Source: Streptomyces erythrochromogenes (GTDB taxonomy: Bacteria > Actinomycetota > Actinomycetes > Streptomycetales > Streptomycetaceae). Taken from it: a stretch of 64,000 bases of DNA. This document shows, in pieces, positions 17,555 through 25,863 of the stretch; position 1 is the stretch's first letter, and the number at the start of each line of letters is the position of its first letter. Position numbers and translations under genes: made by a program. The notes below the pieces were generated by a model. That model was not told the origin of the DNA. It did no database searches and saw only the letters and a list, made by a program, of their open reading frames with translations. The stretch lies in NCBI RefSeq assembly GCF_036170895.1, contig NZ_CP108036.1, positions 1,550,001 through 1,614,000 of the forward strand, read 5' to 3'.

Positions 17555-17644
17555 TCAGCTGGCAGAACAAGAACCGAAGAAGACGGCCGTCATGGCGCCC
17601 ATGACGTACTTGAACTGCTTGGCGCTGGTCTTGATCGCGCTCAT
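17555..17644 (-). CDS. 29-residue hydrophobic peptide, probable precursor of a processed product
   Basis: The peptide begins MSAIKTSAKQFKY and ends MTAVFFGSCSAS. It has a basic, Lys-containing N-terminal half (Lys5, Lys9, Lys12) and a hydrophobic stretch (about 13-24) that could enter a membrane, then Gly-Ser-Cys-Ser-Ala-Ser with a single Cys26. ATG at 17644 is preceded at ideal spacing by AAAAGGAGGAT, one of the strongest ribosome sites in the window. It is first in a three-gene minus-strand operon with an adenylating enzyme and a GxGD membrane protease, and is cut off from them by a terminator-like hairpin, an arrangement typical of precursor peptides. I recognise no known peptide family. 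With a single Cys and no lanthionine, radical-SAM or YcaO enzyme nearby, it is not an obvious known RiPP class. Confidence 0.78.
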   Translation of the reverse strand: MSAIKTSAKQFKYVMGAMTAVFFGSCSAS

Positions 17645-17761
17645 CGGATCCTCCTTTTGTCGCTCCTGGCGGACGGGCGTTCCGTGCCCCGCGAGGGGCC
17701 GGTCCGCTCGTCCCTGGGTGACAACACCCTGGCGCGATCGAGGTGTTGCGGGCAATGATCG

Positions 17762-17778
17762 GGTCCGTTCAACGGACC
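17762..17778. promoter_or_regulatory. Perfect 17-bp palindrome, probable operator between peptide and IclR-type genes
   Basis: GGTCCGTT-C-AACGGACC is a perfect palindrome with one central base, in the 241-bp space between the divergent peptide and IclR-type regulator genes. IclR regulators commonly bind 15-20 bp imperfect palindromes in such positions. Read on the minus strand it contains TTGAAC, which could serve as a -35 element of the peptide promoter, though I find no convincing -10 at 16-19 bp. A second, shorter inverted repeat lies at 17722-17748 (CAACACC / GGTGTTG). Confidence 0.6.
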
Positions 17779-17885
17779 GGCGGAAGCGGAGGGCGGCACC
17801 ACCGTTCTTGCTGATGAGCCGGGACGAACGGGGAGTTACGGGCACCATCCGACCGATGGCGTCCGTGCGAAAGGGGGATCCGCTC

Positions 17886-18689
17886 ATGGCCAGATCCGGC
17901 ACTGAGGGGCGGGGAGTACTGGAGGGCGCGTTCGCGCTGATGGAGGTGCTCGCGCAGGGCGACGAGGTCGGCCTGACCAGGCTGGCGGCGGACGCCGAAC
18001 TGCCGAAGGCCACGGCCCACCGGCTGCTCGGGCAGCTGGTCGCGCTGGGCGCGGTACAGAGCGTTTCGGGCCGCTACAGGCTGGGCCCGAGGACGTTCCG
18101 GCTGGGGCAGGCGTGGCATCCCGCGCGGGCGCTGAGGGCCGCGTCGGCGCGGCCGTTGCGCGAACTCGCCGCCGTCGGCGGTGGCAGGCTGAGTGTCAGT
18201 CTGTCGGTGCCCGAGGCGGGGCACGCCCTGGTGGTCGGGAGCACGCGCAGCGAGGTGGACGACGTGTTCGCGCTGTATCCCGGTGTCGTCCTGCCGGCCG
18301 GGAGCGCGGCCGAGCTGATCCTGACGGCGTCGGCTCCCGAGGCGGGCCCTGCGCAGGGGTGGTCGCGGGCCGCGTGGTCGCGGGAGGCGGCGCGGGCCAG
18401 GGAGCAGGGCATGGCCTTCCAGTACGGGCAGTGCGTGAGCGCGCTGTCGTGCGTGGCGGCGCCGGTGTTCTCCGAGGCGGGGCAGGTGGTGGCCGCCGTG
18501 GCGGCGACCTCGCTGGACGGCAAGCAGATCGCCCTGCTGGGTGAGGCCGCGGTCCGTACGGCGGCGATGGTCAGCGCCAACCTGTCCAGGCTGTCGGCGC
18601 CCGCGGCGCGCCCGCGCCGCGAGTGGGAGCCGGTGCAGGGCCCGGCCGACCGGGCCGCCCGGCACGCCGTGATGGCGCGGCGGCGCTAG
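17886..18689 (+). CDS. IclR-like winged-helix transcriptional regulator
   Basis: 267 residues. The N-terminal domain has the IclR-type winged helix: GVLEGAFALMEVLAQGDEVG, then a recognition helix LPKATAHRLLGQLVALG (about 38-55) and wing GRYRLGPRTFRLG. The C-terminal ~180 residues resemble the IclR effector domain, with AAPVFSEAGQVVAAVAATS near 200-220. ATG at 17886 is preceded by AAAGGGGG at 17869-17876; an upstream ATG at 17856 lacks a ribosome site. It is divergent from the peptide-ligase-protease operon across a palindrome, so it probably controls that operon and itself. The effector is unknown. Confidence 0.82.
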   Translation: MARSGTEGRGVLEGAFALMEVLAQGDEVGLTRLAADAELPKATAHRLLGQLVALGAVQSVSGRYRLGPRTFRLGQAWHPARALRAASARPLRELAAVGGGRLSVSLSVPEAGHALVVGSTRSEVDDVFALYPGVVLPAGSAAELILTASAPEAGPAQGWSRAAWSREAARAREQGMAFQYGQCVSALSCVAAPVFSEAGQVVAAVAATSLDGKQIALLGEAAVRTAAMVSANLSRLSAPAARPRREWEPVQGPADRAARHAVMARRR

Positions 18690-18718
18690 GCCGTCTCTTC
18701 CGGATCCTGCCGGGGGTT

Positions 18719-18751
18719 CGGGCGGGTGGCGTGTTCCGTCGCCCCCGCCCG
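18719..18751. terminator. Hairpin between convergent IclR-type and GNAT genes
   Basis: CGGGCGGG at 18719-18726 pairs with CCCGCCCG at 18744-18751, extended inward by GGCG/CGCC after a mismatch. It lies between convergent stop codons. No T-tract. Confidence 0.5.
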
Positions 18752-18762
18752 TACGCGCCCGC

Positions 18763-19335
18763 TCAGCGCAGGTCGAGGCGCATCAGGACCCGGGGGTGAC
18801 CGGCCAGTACGGAGGTGGTGTCGGCGGCGTGCACGAAGCCGGCGCGTTCGAAGTTCTTCCGCAGACCCGCGTACGCCATCGTCAGGTCGGCCCGGGCCTC
18901 CCCGTTGTCGAGGGGGTAGGCCTCGACCGCGGGTGCGCCGTGGGCGCGGGCGAACTCGACCGCGCCGGCGATGAGGGTGTGCGAGATGCCCTTCTTCCGG
19001 TGGCCGGGGCGTACCCGGATGCACCACAGCGACCAGACCGGCAGGTCGTCGACGTGCGGGATCGTGCGGCTGCGGGCGAACGAGGTGTCCGCGCGCGGAG
19101 CCACGGCCGCCCAGCCGACGGGCTCGCCGTCCTCGTAGGCGATGACTCCCGGAGGGGTTGCGCTGCGGCACAGCTCGGCGACGTACTCGCCCCGGGCCGG
19201 ACCGCGCAGTTCGTTGTTGAGCTTCGAGGGGACGCGGTAGCTGAGGCACCAGCAGACGTTGGCCTCGGGGGACTTCGGGCCGAGCAGGGTACGCACGTCC
19301 TCGATGACCGATGCGGGGCGGACTTCGATGGTCAT
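18763..19335 (-). CDS. GNAT-family N-acetyltransferase
   Basis: 190 residues. The acetyl-CoA-binding motif is seen around residues 95-110 as WSLWCIRVRPGHRKKGISHTL (split here as strand plus RxxGxxG/A-type loop R-P-G-H-R-K-K-G). The C-terminal part has YAGLRKNFERAGFVHAAD, the usual last helix-strand of GNAT proteins. ATG at 19335 is chosen; upstream codons in this frame have no recognisable homology. The acceptor is unknown. It is divergent from the P450 gene with 233 bp between. Confidence 0.8.
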   Translation of the reverse strand: MTIEVRPASVIEDVRTLLGPKSPEANVCWCLSYRVPSKLNNELRGPARGEYVAELCRSATPPGVIAYEDGEPVGWAAVAPRADTSFARSRTIPHVDDLPVWSLWCIRVRPGHRKKGISHTLIAGAVEFARAHGAPAVEAYPLDNGEARADLTMAYAGLRKNFERAGFVHAADTTSVLAGHPRVLMRLDLR

Positions 19336-19568
19336 GGGACCACAGTGCCACGAGTGGCGGCGGACCACCGGCCGGCGGGGACCGGCCGGGGGGTCGTCCG
19401 ACAGCGGTAATATCCGTCGAACTTCCGCGTGAGGCACGGGCCGTGGTCGGATGGACGTCCGCTCGCCGCACGGACCGGTCGACGGCCGGCACCGTCCTCG
19501 GCCGGGTCGCCGAGCGCACCCACCCCCCCACTTCGCGCGATGCGCACCTTTCGAGAGGTAGCACCACC

Positions 19569-20810
19569 ATGCCCCTGGCAAATCCGCCCTTCAGTGTGCT
19601 GTCCGACGAGTTCGCCGCCGCGCCCCACCACTTCTACGCCCGGCTGAGGGAGCAGGCTCCGGTGCACTACGAGCCGGCGATCGACAGCTACTTCCTCTCC
19701 CGCCACCAGGACGTGAAGCGGGTGCTGACCGACCACGGGGCGTTCACCACCGAGATGCTCCAGGTGCGCGCCGAACCCGTGATGCGCGGGCGGGTCCTCG
19801 CCCAGATGACCGGCGCCGAGCACACCGCCAAGCGGAAGATCGTCGTACGCGGGTTCACCGGCTCCGCCCTCCAGGACCAGATGCGCGCCATCCACACCAA
19901 CGCCGCCGAACTCATGGCCCCGTTCCTCCCGCGGGGCCGGGTGGACCTGGTCAACGACTTCGGCAAGCCGTTCGCGGTCCACGTGGCCCTGGACGTCCTC
20001 GGCCTGGACAGAGCCGACTGGCAACAGGTGGCCGACTGGCACGCCGGGGTCGCCGAGTTCGTCACCAGCCTGACCCTCACCCCTGAGCGCCGCCGGCACT
20101 GCCTGGACTGCGCGGAGCGGTTGGAGGCCCATCTGGCCCCCGTGATCCGGCAGCGGCGCAGCCGGCCCGGCGAGGACCTGATATCGAAGCTGTGCACCGC
20201 CGAGTTCGACGGGGTCACCATGAGCGACCGCGATGTCACCGCCCTGATCATCAACGTGCTGGTCGCGGCCGCCGAGCCCGCGGACAAGACCATCGCCCTG
20301 CTCTTCAAGCACCTGATCGACCATCCCGGGCAGATGGCGCAGGTCTGCCGGGACCCGGACCTGCTGGCCGCCGCGATCGCCGAGACCCTGCGCTTCACCC
20401 CGCCCGTCCAGCTCATCCCCCGCCAGACGCAGGAGAGCGCCGTGTTCGCGGGCACCACCGTCCCGGCGGGTGCGACCGTCTTCTGCATGATCGGCGCGGC
20501 CAACCGCGATCCTGCCGCGTTCGCCGATCCGGACGCCTTCGACATCCACCGTGCGGACCTGGGCACGGCCCGCTCGTTCACCGCGGCCGCCCAGCACCTG
20601 GCGTTCGGTACCGGGCTCCACCAGTGCGTCGGCGCGGCCTTCGCGCGGGCCGAGATCGAGACCGTCGCCGCCCTGCTCCTGCCCCTGCTGGACGGGGTCC
20701 GCTACAGCCCCGGGTTCCGCTACCGGGAGACCGGCTTGTACACACGGGGCCCGGTCTCCCTGTCGCTGGACTTCACTCCCGTCCACCCAAGTGGAACGCG
20801 CCGTGGCTGA
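19569..20810 (+). CDS. Cytochrome P450 with atypical I-helix
   Basis: 413 residues, the usual length for soluble bacterial P450s. The K-helix ExxR is ETLR (272-275). The heme loop is FGTGLHQCVGAAFARAE, with ligand Cys353. In the I-helix (about 230-245) the sequence is LVAAAEPADKT. The acid of the (A/G)Gx(D/E)TT motif is present (Glu236), but both Thr positions are Pro237 and Ala238. ATG at 19569 follows GAGAGG. It is followed 104 bp later by an NTF2-like gene, with which it may act in tailoring. No ferredoxin gene is adjacent. Substrate is unknown. Confidence 0.9.
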   Translation: MPLANPPFSVLSDEFAAAPHHFYARLREQAPVHYEPAIDSYFLSRHQDVKRVLTDHGAFTTEMLQVRAEPVMRGRVLAQMTGAEHTAKRKIVVRGFTGSALQDQMRAIHTNAAELMAPFLPRGRVDLVNDFGKPFAVHVALDVLGLDRADWQQVADWHAGVAEFVTSLTLTPERRRHCLDCAERLEAHLAPVIRQRRSRPGEDLISKLCTAEFDGVTMSDRDVTALIINVLVAAAEPADKTIALLFKHLIDHPGQMAQVCRDPDLLAAAIAETLRFTPPVQLIPRQTQESAVFAGTTVPAGATVFCMIGAANRDPAAFADPDAFDIHRADLGTARSFTAAAQHLAFGTGLHQCVGAAFARAEIETVAALLLPLLDGVRYSPGFRYRETGLYTRGPVSLSLDFTPVHPSGTRRG

Positions 20811-20914
20811 CGGCCGTCTTGCAGGGCGGCCTCGGCCGGGGCGGGCAACACCCCGTACTGCCCGGTCGCGCAGGCCTGTTACCGCACCCCCCACCCCCCG
20901 AGGCGAAGACGACG

Positions 20915-21307
20915 ATGACATCGACCGACATCACCAGAGCCATCAACGACCTGCTGTTCACCCCCGGCCTCGACCTCGGCGAAGCCGTCGAGCGGCACTT
21001 CACCCCCGACTACCGCCAGCGCACCGACGGCGTGTGGAGCGACCGGGCCTCCTTCGTCCAGCACATGACGCGTCTGCGCTCCCTGGTCCGCAGCGGGGAC
21101 ATCGAGGTCCACGACGAGCTCCGCGACGGGCCGCGCTACGCCGACCGCCACACCGTCACCCTCACCCAGCACAACGGACGCACCTCCCGCACCGAGGTCT
21201 ACCTCTTCGCACAGATGGCCCCCGACGGCCGGTTCCAGTGCGTCGAGGAGACCACCCTCCTGGTCACCGGCCACCCCGACGACGGGAACCTCGGCAGCGT
21301 CAAGTGA
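20915..21307 (+). CDS. NTF2/SnoaL-like small protein
   Basis: 130 residues with the typical cone-fold pattern: helix ITRAINDLLFTPG, then HFTPDYRQRTDGVWSDRASF and strands ending FQCVEETTLLVTG. This family includes polyketide cyclases, limonene epoxide hydrolase-like enzymes and many hypothetical proteins. ATG at 20915 is chosen as the first codon of the conserved region. It lies downstream of the P450 gene on the same strand, so an oxidise-then-isomerise or hydrate pair is possible but unproven. Confidence 0.7.
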   Translation: MTSTDITRAINDLLFTPGLDLGEAVERHFTPDYRQRTDGVWSDRASFVQHMTRLRSLVRSGDIEVHDELRDGPRYADRHTVTLTQHNGRTSRTEVYLFAQMAPDGRFQCVEETTLLVTGHPDDGNLGSVK

Positions 21308-21425
21308 CGCGAACGCCGGGCTCCGCCAGGAGCGCCGACGGGGGAGTCCGAAGCGGAAGAGAGCGCTCTCTGAGCCTGCGGGCGCGGACAGCGCCGGTGC
21401 TGGAACAAGGAGGATGGGAGACGTC

Positions 21426-23429
21426 ATGGCGTCCGTAGGGGAAAGACTCAGCCGGGCCCGGGTGCAGGCCTTCATCGGCCGGGAGGAGGAACTCGGGCTC
21501 TTCGGCGAGGCGTTGGCCGGCGATGCGCAGGCTCCGTTCGCGTTCTACGTGTGCGGGCCGGGCGGTATCGGGAAGTCCACGCTGCTGAGGCGGCTGGCCG
21601 ACCACGCCCGCGCGGCGGGCCGACTGCTCGTCGAACTCGACGGCCGGTTCGTCAGCCGGGACCCGATCGATTTCGAGCATGCCGCCGGACCGTTCCTCGA
21701 CGTCCCGGGCACGGTCCTGTTCGTGGACTCCTTCGACCACTGCCAGTGGCTGGAGAGCTGGCTGTGGCACCACTTCCTGCCCCGCGCCGCGGAGGACACC
21801 CTGGTCGTGCTGGCCGGACGGCGCGCTCCGCAGCCCCAGTGGACCGCCGACCCGGCCTGGTCCGGGCTCCTGCGCGTGACCGAACTGGAGCCGTTCTCCG
21901 AGGACCAGGCCCGCAGCCTGCTGGTGGCGGCGCAGATCCGGCCCGAACTGCGCGACCGGGTGCTGCGCTTCGCCGGCGGCAACCCGCTGGCCCTGTCCCT
22001 CGCCGCCGCGGCGGGATCGGCGGGCTGCGCCCGGGAGGAGATCTGGGCCCCGTCGGCGGACGTCCTGCGCACCCTGCTGGCGGGGCTGGTCGGCGAGGTC
22101 CCCACGGCCGCCCACCGCCGCGCCCTGGAGGTGGCGGCCCAGGCGCACTCGACGTCCGAGGAACTGCTGTCCTCCGTACTGCCCGGAGAGGACGCCCACC
22201 TGCTGTTCTCCTGGCTGAGGGACCTGCCCTTCATGGAGTCCACGCACCGGGGTCTCCACCCGCACGACGCCGCCCGCGAGACGCTCGCCGCCGACCTGCG
22301 CTGGCGCGCGCCCAACGCGTTCGAGGCGATCCGGGCGCGCCTGGCGGACGAATACCTGCGCATCCTGCGCGAGGCGCCCGAGGAGCGGGTGTGGACCGTC
22401 ACCGACGAGCTCTTCTACCTGTTCCGGGAGGGCGAGACCCTGTCCCGGCTGCGCACCTGGTCCCGCGACGAGGAGATGCACGACCGTCCGCTGCACCCGG
22501 AGGACATGGACGTCGTCCTGCGGATGGCCGAGGAGACCGAGGGGCCCGCCTCGGCGGAACTGGTCCGCTACTGGGCGCGGCGCCAGCCGCAGGCCTTCAG
22601 CGTCTACCGTCTCGTGAGCACGGGCCGGATCGTCGCCTTCACGGCCCGGCTCGCCCTGCCGGCCCCTCCCGACCCCGAGGACCTCGCCGCCGATCCCGTG
22701 GTCGCGGCCGCGTGGCGGTACACCGCTGCCACCGCCCCGGTGAGCCCCGGCGAGCACATCGGGATCAGCAGGTTCTCGGTCTACCCCGAGCGCTACCAGG
22801 TACCCTCGCGGGTCATCGACCTGAGCAGCTCACGGGCCCAGGCGGAGGCGGCCAGGGCCCGTGGCCGCGCCTTCGGCTTCGCCGTCTTCCAGGACGCCGA
22901 AGCCTGGGCCGAGCGGGTCAAGGGCACCCTGCGCGACACCGGGGAGCGCCCCCGGGTCGGCGAGCACACCTACGGGGTGTTCGGCGTCGACTGGCGCGAG
23001 GTCCCCGTGGAGAGGTGGCTCTTCCACTTCATATCGGCCCCCGAGGTACCGGTCCCCGCCGGGCCGGCGGCCGTCTCGCGCACCGCCTTCGACCAGGCCG
23101 TGCGCGAAGCGCTGGCGCACTGGCGCGACCCGAGCGCCTTCGCCGCCTGCGCCCTGATGCGCACGCGGCTCGCCGCCGACCTCGGGGATCCCGTCGAGGA
23201 GCTGCGCACGCTGCTGCGCCGGACCGTCGACGACCTCGCCCGTGACCCGCGCGGGGTGCGCGCCCGCGAGGCCCTGACGACGGGGTACTTCTCCGGTGTG
23301 CCGACCCAGGAGGGCGCGGCCCGCCGCCTCGGCCTCCCGTACGGCACCTACCGCCGCCATCTGCGCCAGGGCCTGGACCTGCTCTGCGAAGCCCTGTGGG
23401 AACTGGAGCTGCGGGGCCCGCGCCCGTAG
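21426..23429 (+). CDS. ATPase with C-terminal sigma-region-4-like helix-turn-helix
   Basis: 667 residues. The N-terminal ATPase (about 15-250) opens with FIGREEELGLF, has Walker A GPGGIGKST and Walker B TVLFVDSFD, and then LRFAGGNPLALSLAA, the pattern of STAND-type regulators. The middle (about 400-560) has the look of an acetyltransferase-like fold (SRFSVYPERYQ, RARGRAFGFAVFQ). The last 80 residues include TQEGAARRLGLPYGTYRRHL, a sigma-70 region 4-like HTH. ATG 21426 is favoured over ATG 21414 because the latter abuts AGGAGG with no spacing. Probably a signal-responsive transcription regulator; its target is unknown. Confidence 0.72.
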   Translation: MASVGERLSRARVQAFIGREEELGLFGEALAGDAQAPFAFYVCGPGGIGKSTLLRRLADHARAAGRLLVELDGRFVSRDPIDFEHAAGPFLDVPGTVLFVDSFDHCQWLESWLWHHFLPRAAEDTLVVLAGRRAPQPQWTADPAWSGLLRVTELEPFSEDQARSLLVAAQIRPELRDRVLRFAGGNPLALSLAAAAGSAGCAREEIWAPSADVLRTLLAGLVGEVPTAAHRRALEVAAQAHSTSEELLSSVLPGEDAHLLFSWLRDLPFMESTHRGLHPHDAARETLAADLRWRAPNAFEAIRARLADEYLRILREAPEERVWTVTDELFYLFREGETLSRLRTWSRDEEMHDRPLHPEDMDVVLRMAEETEGPASAELVRYWARRQPQAFSVYRLVSTGRIVAFTARLALPAPPDPEDLAADPVVAAAWRYTAATAPVSPGEHIGISRFSVYPERYQVPSRVIDLSSSRAQAEAARARGRAFGFAVFQDAEAWAERVKGTLRDTGERPRVGEHTYGVFGVDWREVPVERWLFHFISAPEVPVPAGPAAVSRTAFDQAVREALAHWRDPSAFAACALMRTRLAADLGDPVEELRTLLRRTVDDLARDPRGVRAREALTTGYFSGVPTQEGAARRLGLPYGTYRRHLRQGLDLLCEALWELELRGPRP

Positions 23430-24088
23430 GGAACGGCTGCCCGGTGGGACGGGGTGGACAGGTGCGGACAGCAGTGGACACGCCCCGTCCCCGCCGGGCC
23501 TGGAGAGTGGACACCGGTCGACGCGAGTCTGTGCGCCATGGACACAGCACGCACACGGACGGACCGGGCGGCGGGCCGGCCCCGCCGGCCGGGGCCGGCA
23601 CTCGCGGCACCCGCCGCGGCCCGGTTCCGGTCGGGCTCGCGCCCTCACCCCTGTACGCGGCCCCGGCGCAGAGGCTTGCCGGGGCCGTCCATGCCCTGCT
23701 CGCGGGCGCCCAGCTCGCGGCCGGGCCGGGCCACAACCGGCCGCGGGACCGGGTGGCGCGACCTGCTGGGCACCTGCGCGGTCACCCTCGTCGCGTACTC
23801 GGGGCCCCTCCCTCCCGCCGCGTGTCCCGGCGCACGGCGCCGACGGGAACCACCCGGCCTCCGCGCCCGGCCGGGGGCGGAGCATCGCCTGCGGCCGGCT
23901 CAGGGAACTCGCCGTGGACGGCGTCCGCGCCAGGACGCGGGGCCGGCGGACGGCCCGGTGAACACCACCCGGCACAGGTCCGCCGCGGTCCGGGCCGCGA
24001 CGTCCCTCCTCGTACCGCTCCCCACCCGCCCGACCGGGACCGGGCCCGGAGCCTCCCCTCCCGCACACCTCATGAAGGAGATCGCGTC
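23430..24088 (+). other. 659-bp intergenic stretch with no convincing gene
   Basis: Open frames cross this region, but their translations are Arg/Pro/Gly-rich without any recognisable domain, as expected for random high-GC sequence. The frame 23454-24092 overlaps the next start by ATGA, yet its composition is not protein-like. AAGGAG at 24075-24080 is the ribosome site of the downstream carotenoid oxygenase. The region may hold that gene's promoter or a decayed gene. Confidence 0.55.
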
Positions 24089-25450
24089 ATGACGACCGCG
24101 AAGCCGCCTTACCTGACCGGCCATTTCACCCCCGTCGCCGAGGAGGTCACCGCCACCGGCCTCACTGTCGAGGGCACCATCCCGCCCGAACTGTCCGGCC
24201 GGCTCCTGCGCAACAGCCACAACCCCAAACCCGGCATCACCCCCACCCACTGGTTCAAGGGCAGCGGCATGATCCACGGCATCCGCGTGCGAGACGGACG
24301 AGCCGAGTGGTACCGCAACCGCTGGGTCCACACCCCCGCCCTCGACGGCGCCCCCTACATGACCGAACACGGCCCCGACCTCGCCGCCAGCACCGCCGGC
24401 ACCCACATCATCGAACACGCCGGCCGCCTCCTCGCCCTCTGCGAAGCCAACCTCCCCTACGAACTCAGCCCCGAACTCGACACCATCGGCCCCCACGACT
24501 TCGACGGCAAACTCCGCACCGCCATGACCGCCCACCCCAAGGAAGACCCCGTCACCGGAGAACTCCACTTCTTCGGTTCCTCCCCCTTCCCCCCCTACCT
24601 CACCTACCACGTCGCCGACACCACCGGCACCCTCGTCCACACCGCCGAAGTCCCCGGAGCCACCGGCGCCCTCAAACACGACTTCGCCCTCACCCGCCGC
24701 CACATCGTCTTCATCGAAGGCAACGTCACCTTCGACCCCACCGAACACTCCGGCATCCCCTACGGCTGGAACGACCAACAGCCCTCCCGCATCGGCGTCA
24801 TGCCCCGCGGCACCGACGGACACCACCACATCCGCTGGTACTCCATCGAACCCGGCAACATGCTCCACGTCTCCAACGCCTACGAAGACGGCCAGGGCCG
24901 CATCGTCCTGGAAGGCCCCACCGTCGACCGCGAAGGCTTCCACCTCTCCTGGAACTGGTGGACAGGCACCCCCGGCCGCGGCAGCGAACCCGTCTCCCGC
25001 TCCTACACCCGCCGCTGGACCATCGACATGCACGCCCACACCGTCGACGAACACATCATCGACGACCTCCCCGTCGAGTTCCCCACCCTCAACGAGGACT
25101 ACCTCGGCACCGAGAACCGCTACCAGTACGCCATCGCCTTCCCCGACGAAAACGGCCTCGGCGGCTACGGCCTCGTCAAATACGACCGCACCACCGGCGC
25201 CCGCCGCATCCACCAGACCGGCGACGCACGCCTGCCAAGCGAAGCCGTCTACGTCCCCGCCCACAACGCCACCAACGAAGACGACGGCTACCTCCTCACC
25301 GTCGTTTCCGACCTCAAACAGGACGCCTCACAACTCCTCGTCCTCGACGCCACCGGCCTGGGCACCATCGCCACCATCCACCTCCCCCACCGCGTCACCG
25401 CCGGCCTCCACGGCTCCTGGATCCCCGACACGCCTCACAACGCGGCCTGA
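24089..25450 (+). CDS. Carotenoid oxygenase (carotenoid/stilbene cleavage dioxygenase family)
   Basis: 453 residues, close to the family's usual 450-500. Four His expected to hold the non-heme iron are visible: His149 (TAHPKED), His197 (LKHDFAL), His260 (MLHVSNAY) and His441 (GLHGSWIP). Such enzymes cleave double bonds of carotenoids, apocarotenoids or stilbenes with O2. ATG at 24089 has AAGGAG eight bases upstream. Codon use differs from neighbours: GAA, AAA and CTC are favoured over the GAG, AAG and CTG common elsewhere in the window. No carotenoid biosynthesis genes are present, so the substrate may be imported or made elsewhere. Confidence 0.88.
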   Translation: MTTAKPPYLTGHFTPVAEEVTATGLTVEGTIPPELSGRLLRNSHNPKPGITPTHWFKGSGMIHGIRVRDGRAEWYRNRWVHTPALDGAPYMTEHGPDLAASTAGTHIIEHAGRLLALCEANLPYELSPELDTIGPHDFDGKLRTAMTAHPKEDPVTGELHFFGSSPFPPYLTYHVADTTGTLVHTAEVPGATGALKHDFALTRRHIVFIEGNVTFDPTEHSGIPYGWNDQQPSRIGVMPRGTDGHHHIRWYSIEPGNMLHVSNAYEDGQGRIVLEGPTVDREGFHLSWNWWTGTPGRGSEPVSRSYTRRWTIDMHAHTVDEHIIDDLPVEFPTLNEDYLGTENRYQYAIAFPDENGLGGYGLVKYDRTTGARRIHQTGDARLPSEAVYVPAHNATNEDDGYLLTVVSDLKQDASQLLVLDATGLGTIATIHLPHRVTAGLHGSWIPDTPHNAA

Positions 25451-25463
25451 CACCGCGCACAAC

Positions 25464-25505
25464 GCTCAGGGGCCGTACCAGATCACTCTGGTACGGCCCC
25501 TGAGC
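25464..25505. terminator. Perfect 19-bp hairpin after the carotenoid oxygenase gene
   Basis: Arms of 19 nt, 25464-25482 and 25487-25505, are exact complements with a TCAC loop. It begins 13 bp after the stop codon. It lacks a T-tract but is the longest perfect stem in the window. It would also terminate transcripts arriving from the opposite strand. Confidence 0.75.
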
Positions 25506-25682
25506 TGCAACTTCACTGGAGATGGTGCCGGGCGGCGGTCAGCGGCCGGTTCCACCGAGGCCGGACGGCCCCTGCCAGGCACCGTTGCCGGCGTGCGACC
25601 GTGCTGCGACCGCCAGCATTCCGGGCATGGGAAAGGCCGTCCTCCCATGTGTGAGAGAACGGCCTCCGACCTGCGTAAACGC

Positions 25683-25759
<77 letters not shown>

Positions 25760-25863
25760 ATGCCCGCTGACCTGGGGTTTCCCCTGGCCGAACGCGCATG
25801 AGAACGATACCGCATTTCCGTGGGTGGTCGCGCGCGCCTTTCCGTCACCGGTTCACGATCAGG

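Noticed and set aside
17555..17644. Peptide as a lanthipeptide, lasso peptide, thiopeptide or sactipeptide precursor
   Set aside because: No LanB/LanM/LanKC, lasso cyclase, YcaO or radical SAM gene is beside it, and it has only one Cys.
17555..18013. 152-codon minus-strand frame containing the 29-residue peptide at its end
   Set aside because: The upstream part is antisense to the IclR-type gene. The near-perfect ribosome site places initiation at 17644, giving only the 29-residue peptide.
19311..19568. N-terminal extension of the P450
   Set aside because: The 86 extra codons lack P450-like sequence. ATG 19569 has a ribosome site and begins a normal-length protein.
23454..24092. 212-codon frame ending in ATGA overlap with the carotenoid oxygenase
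   Set aside because: The overlap is suggestive, but the product is Arg/Pro/Gly-rich with no fold-like pattern and no ribosome site at its start.
23900..25264. 454-codon minus-strand frame opposite the carotenoid oxygenase gene
   Set aside because: Gly/Val/Glu-rich repeats produced by the oxygenase's C-ending codons read backwards; no domain.
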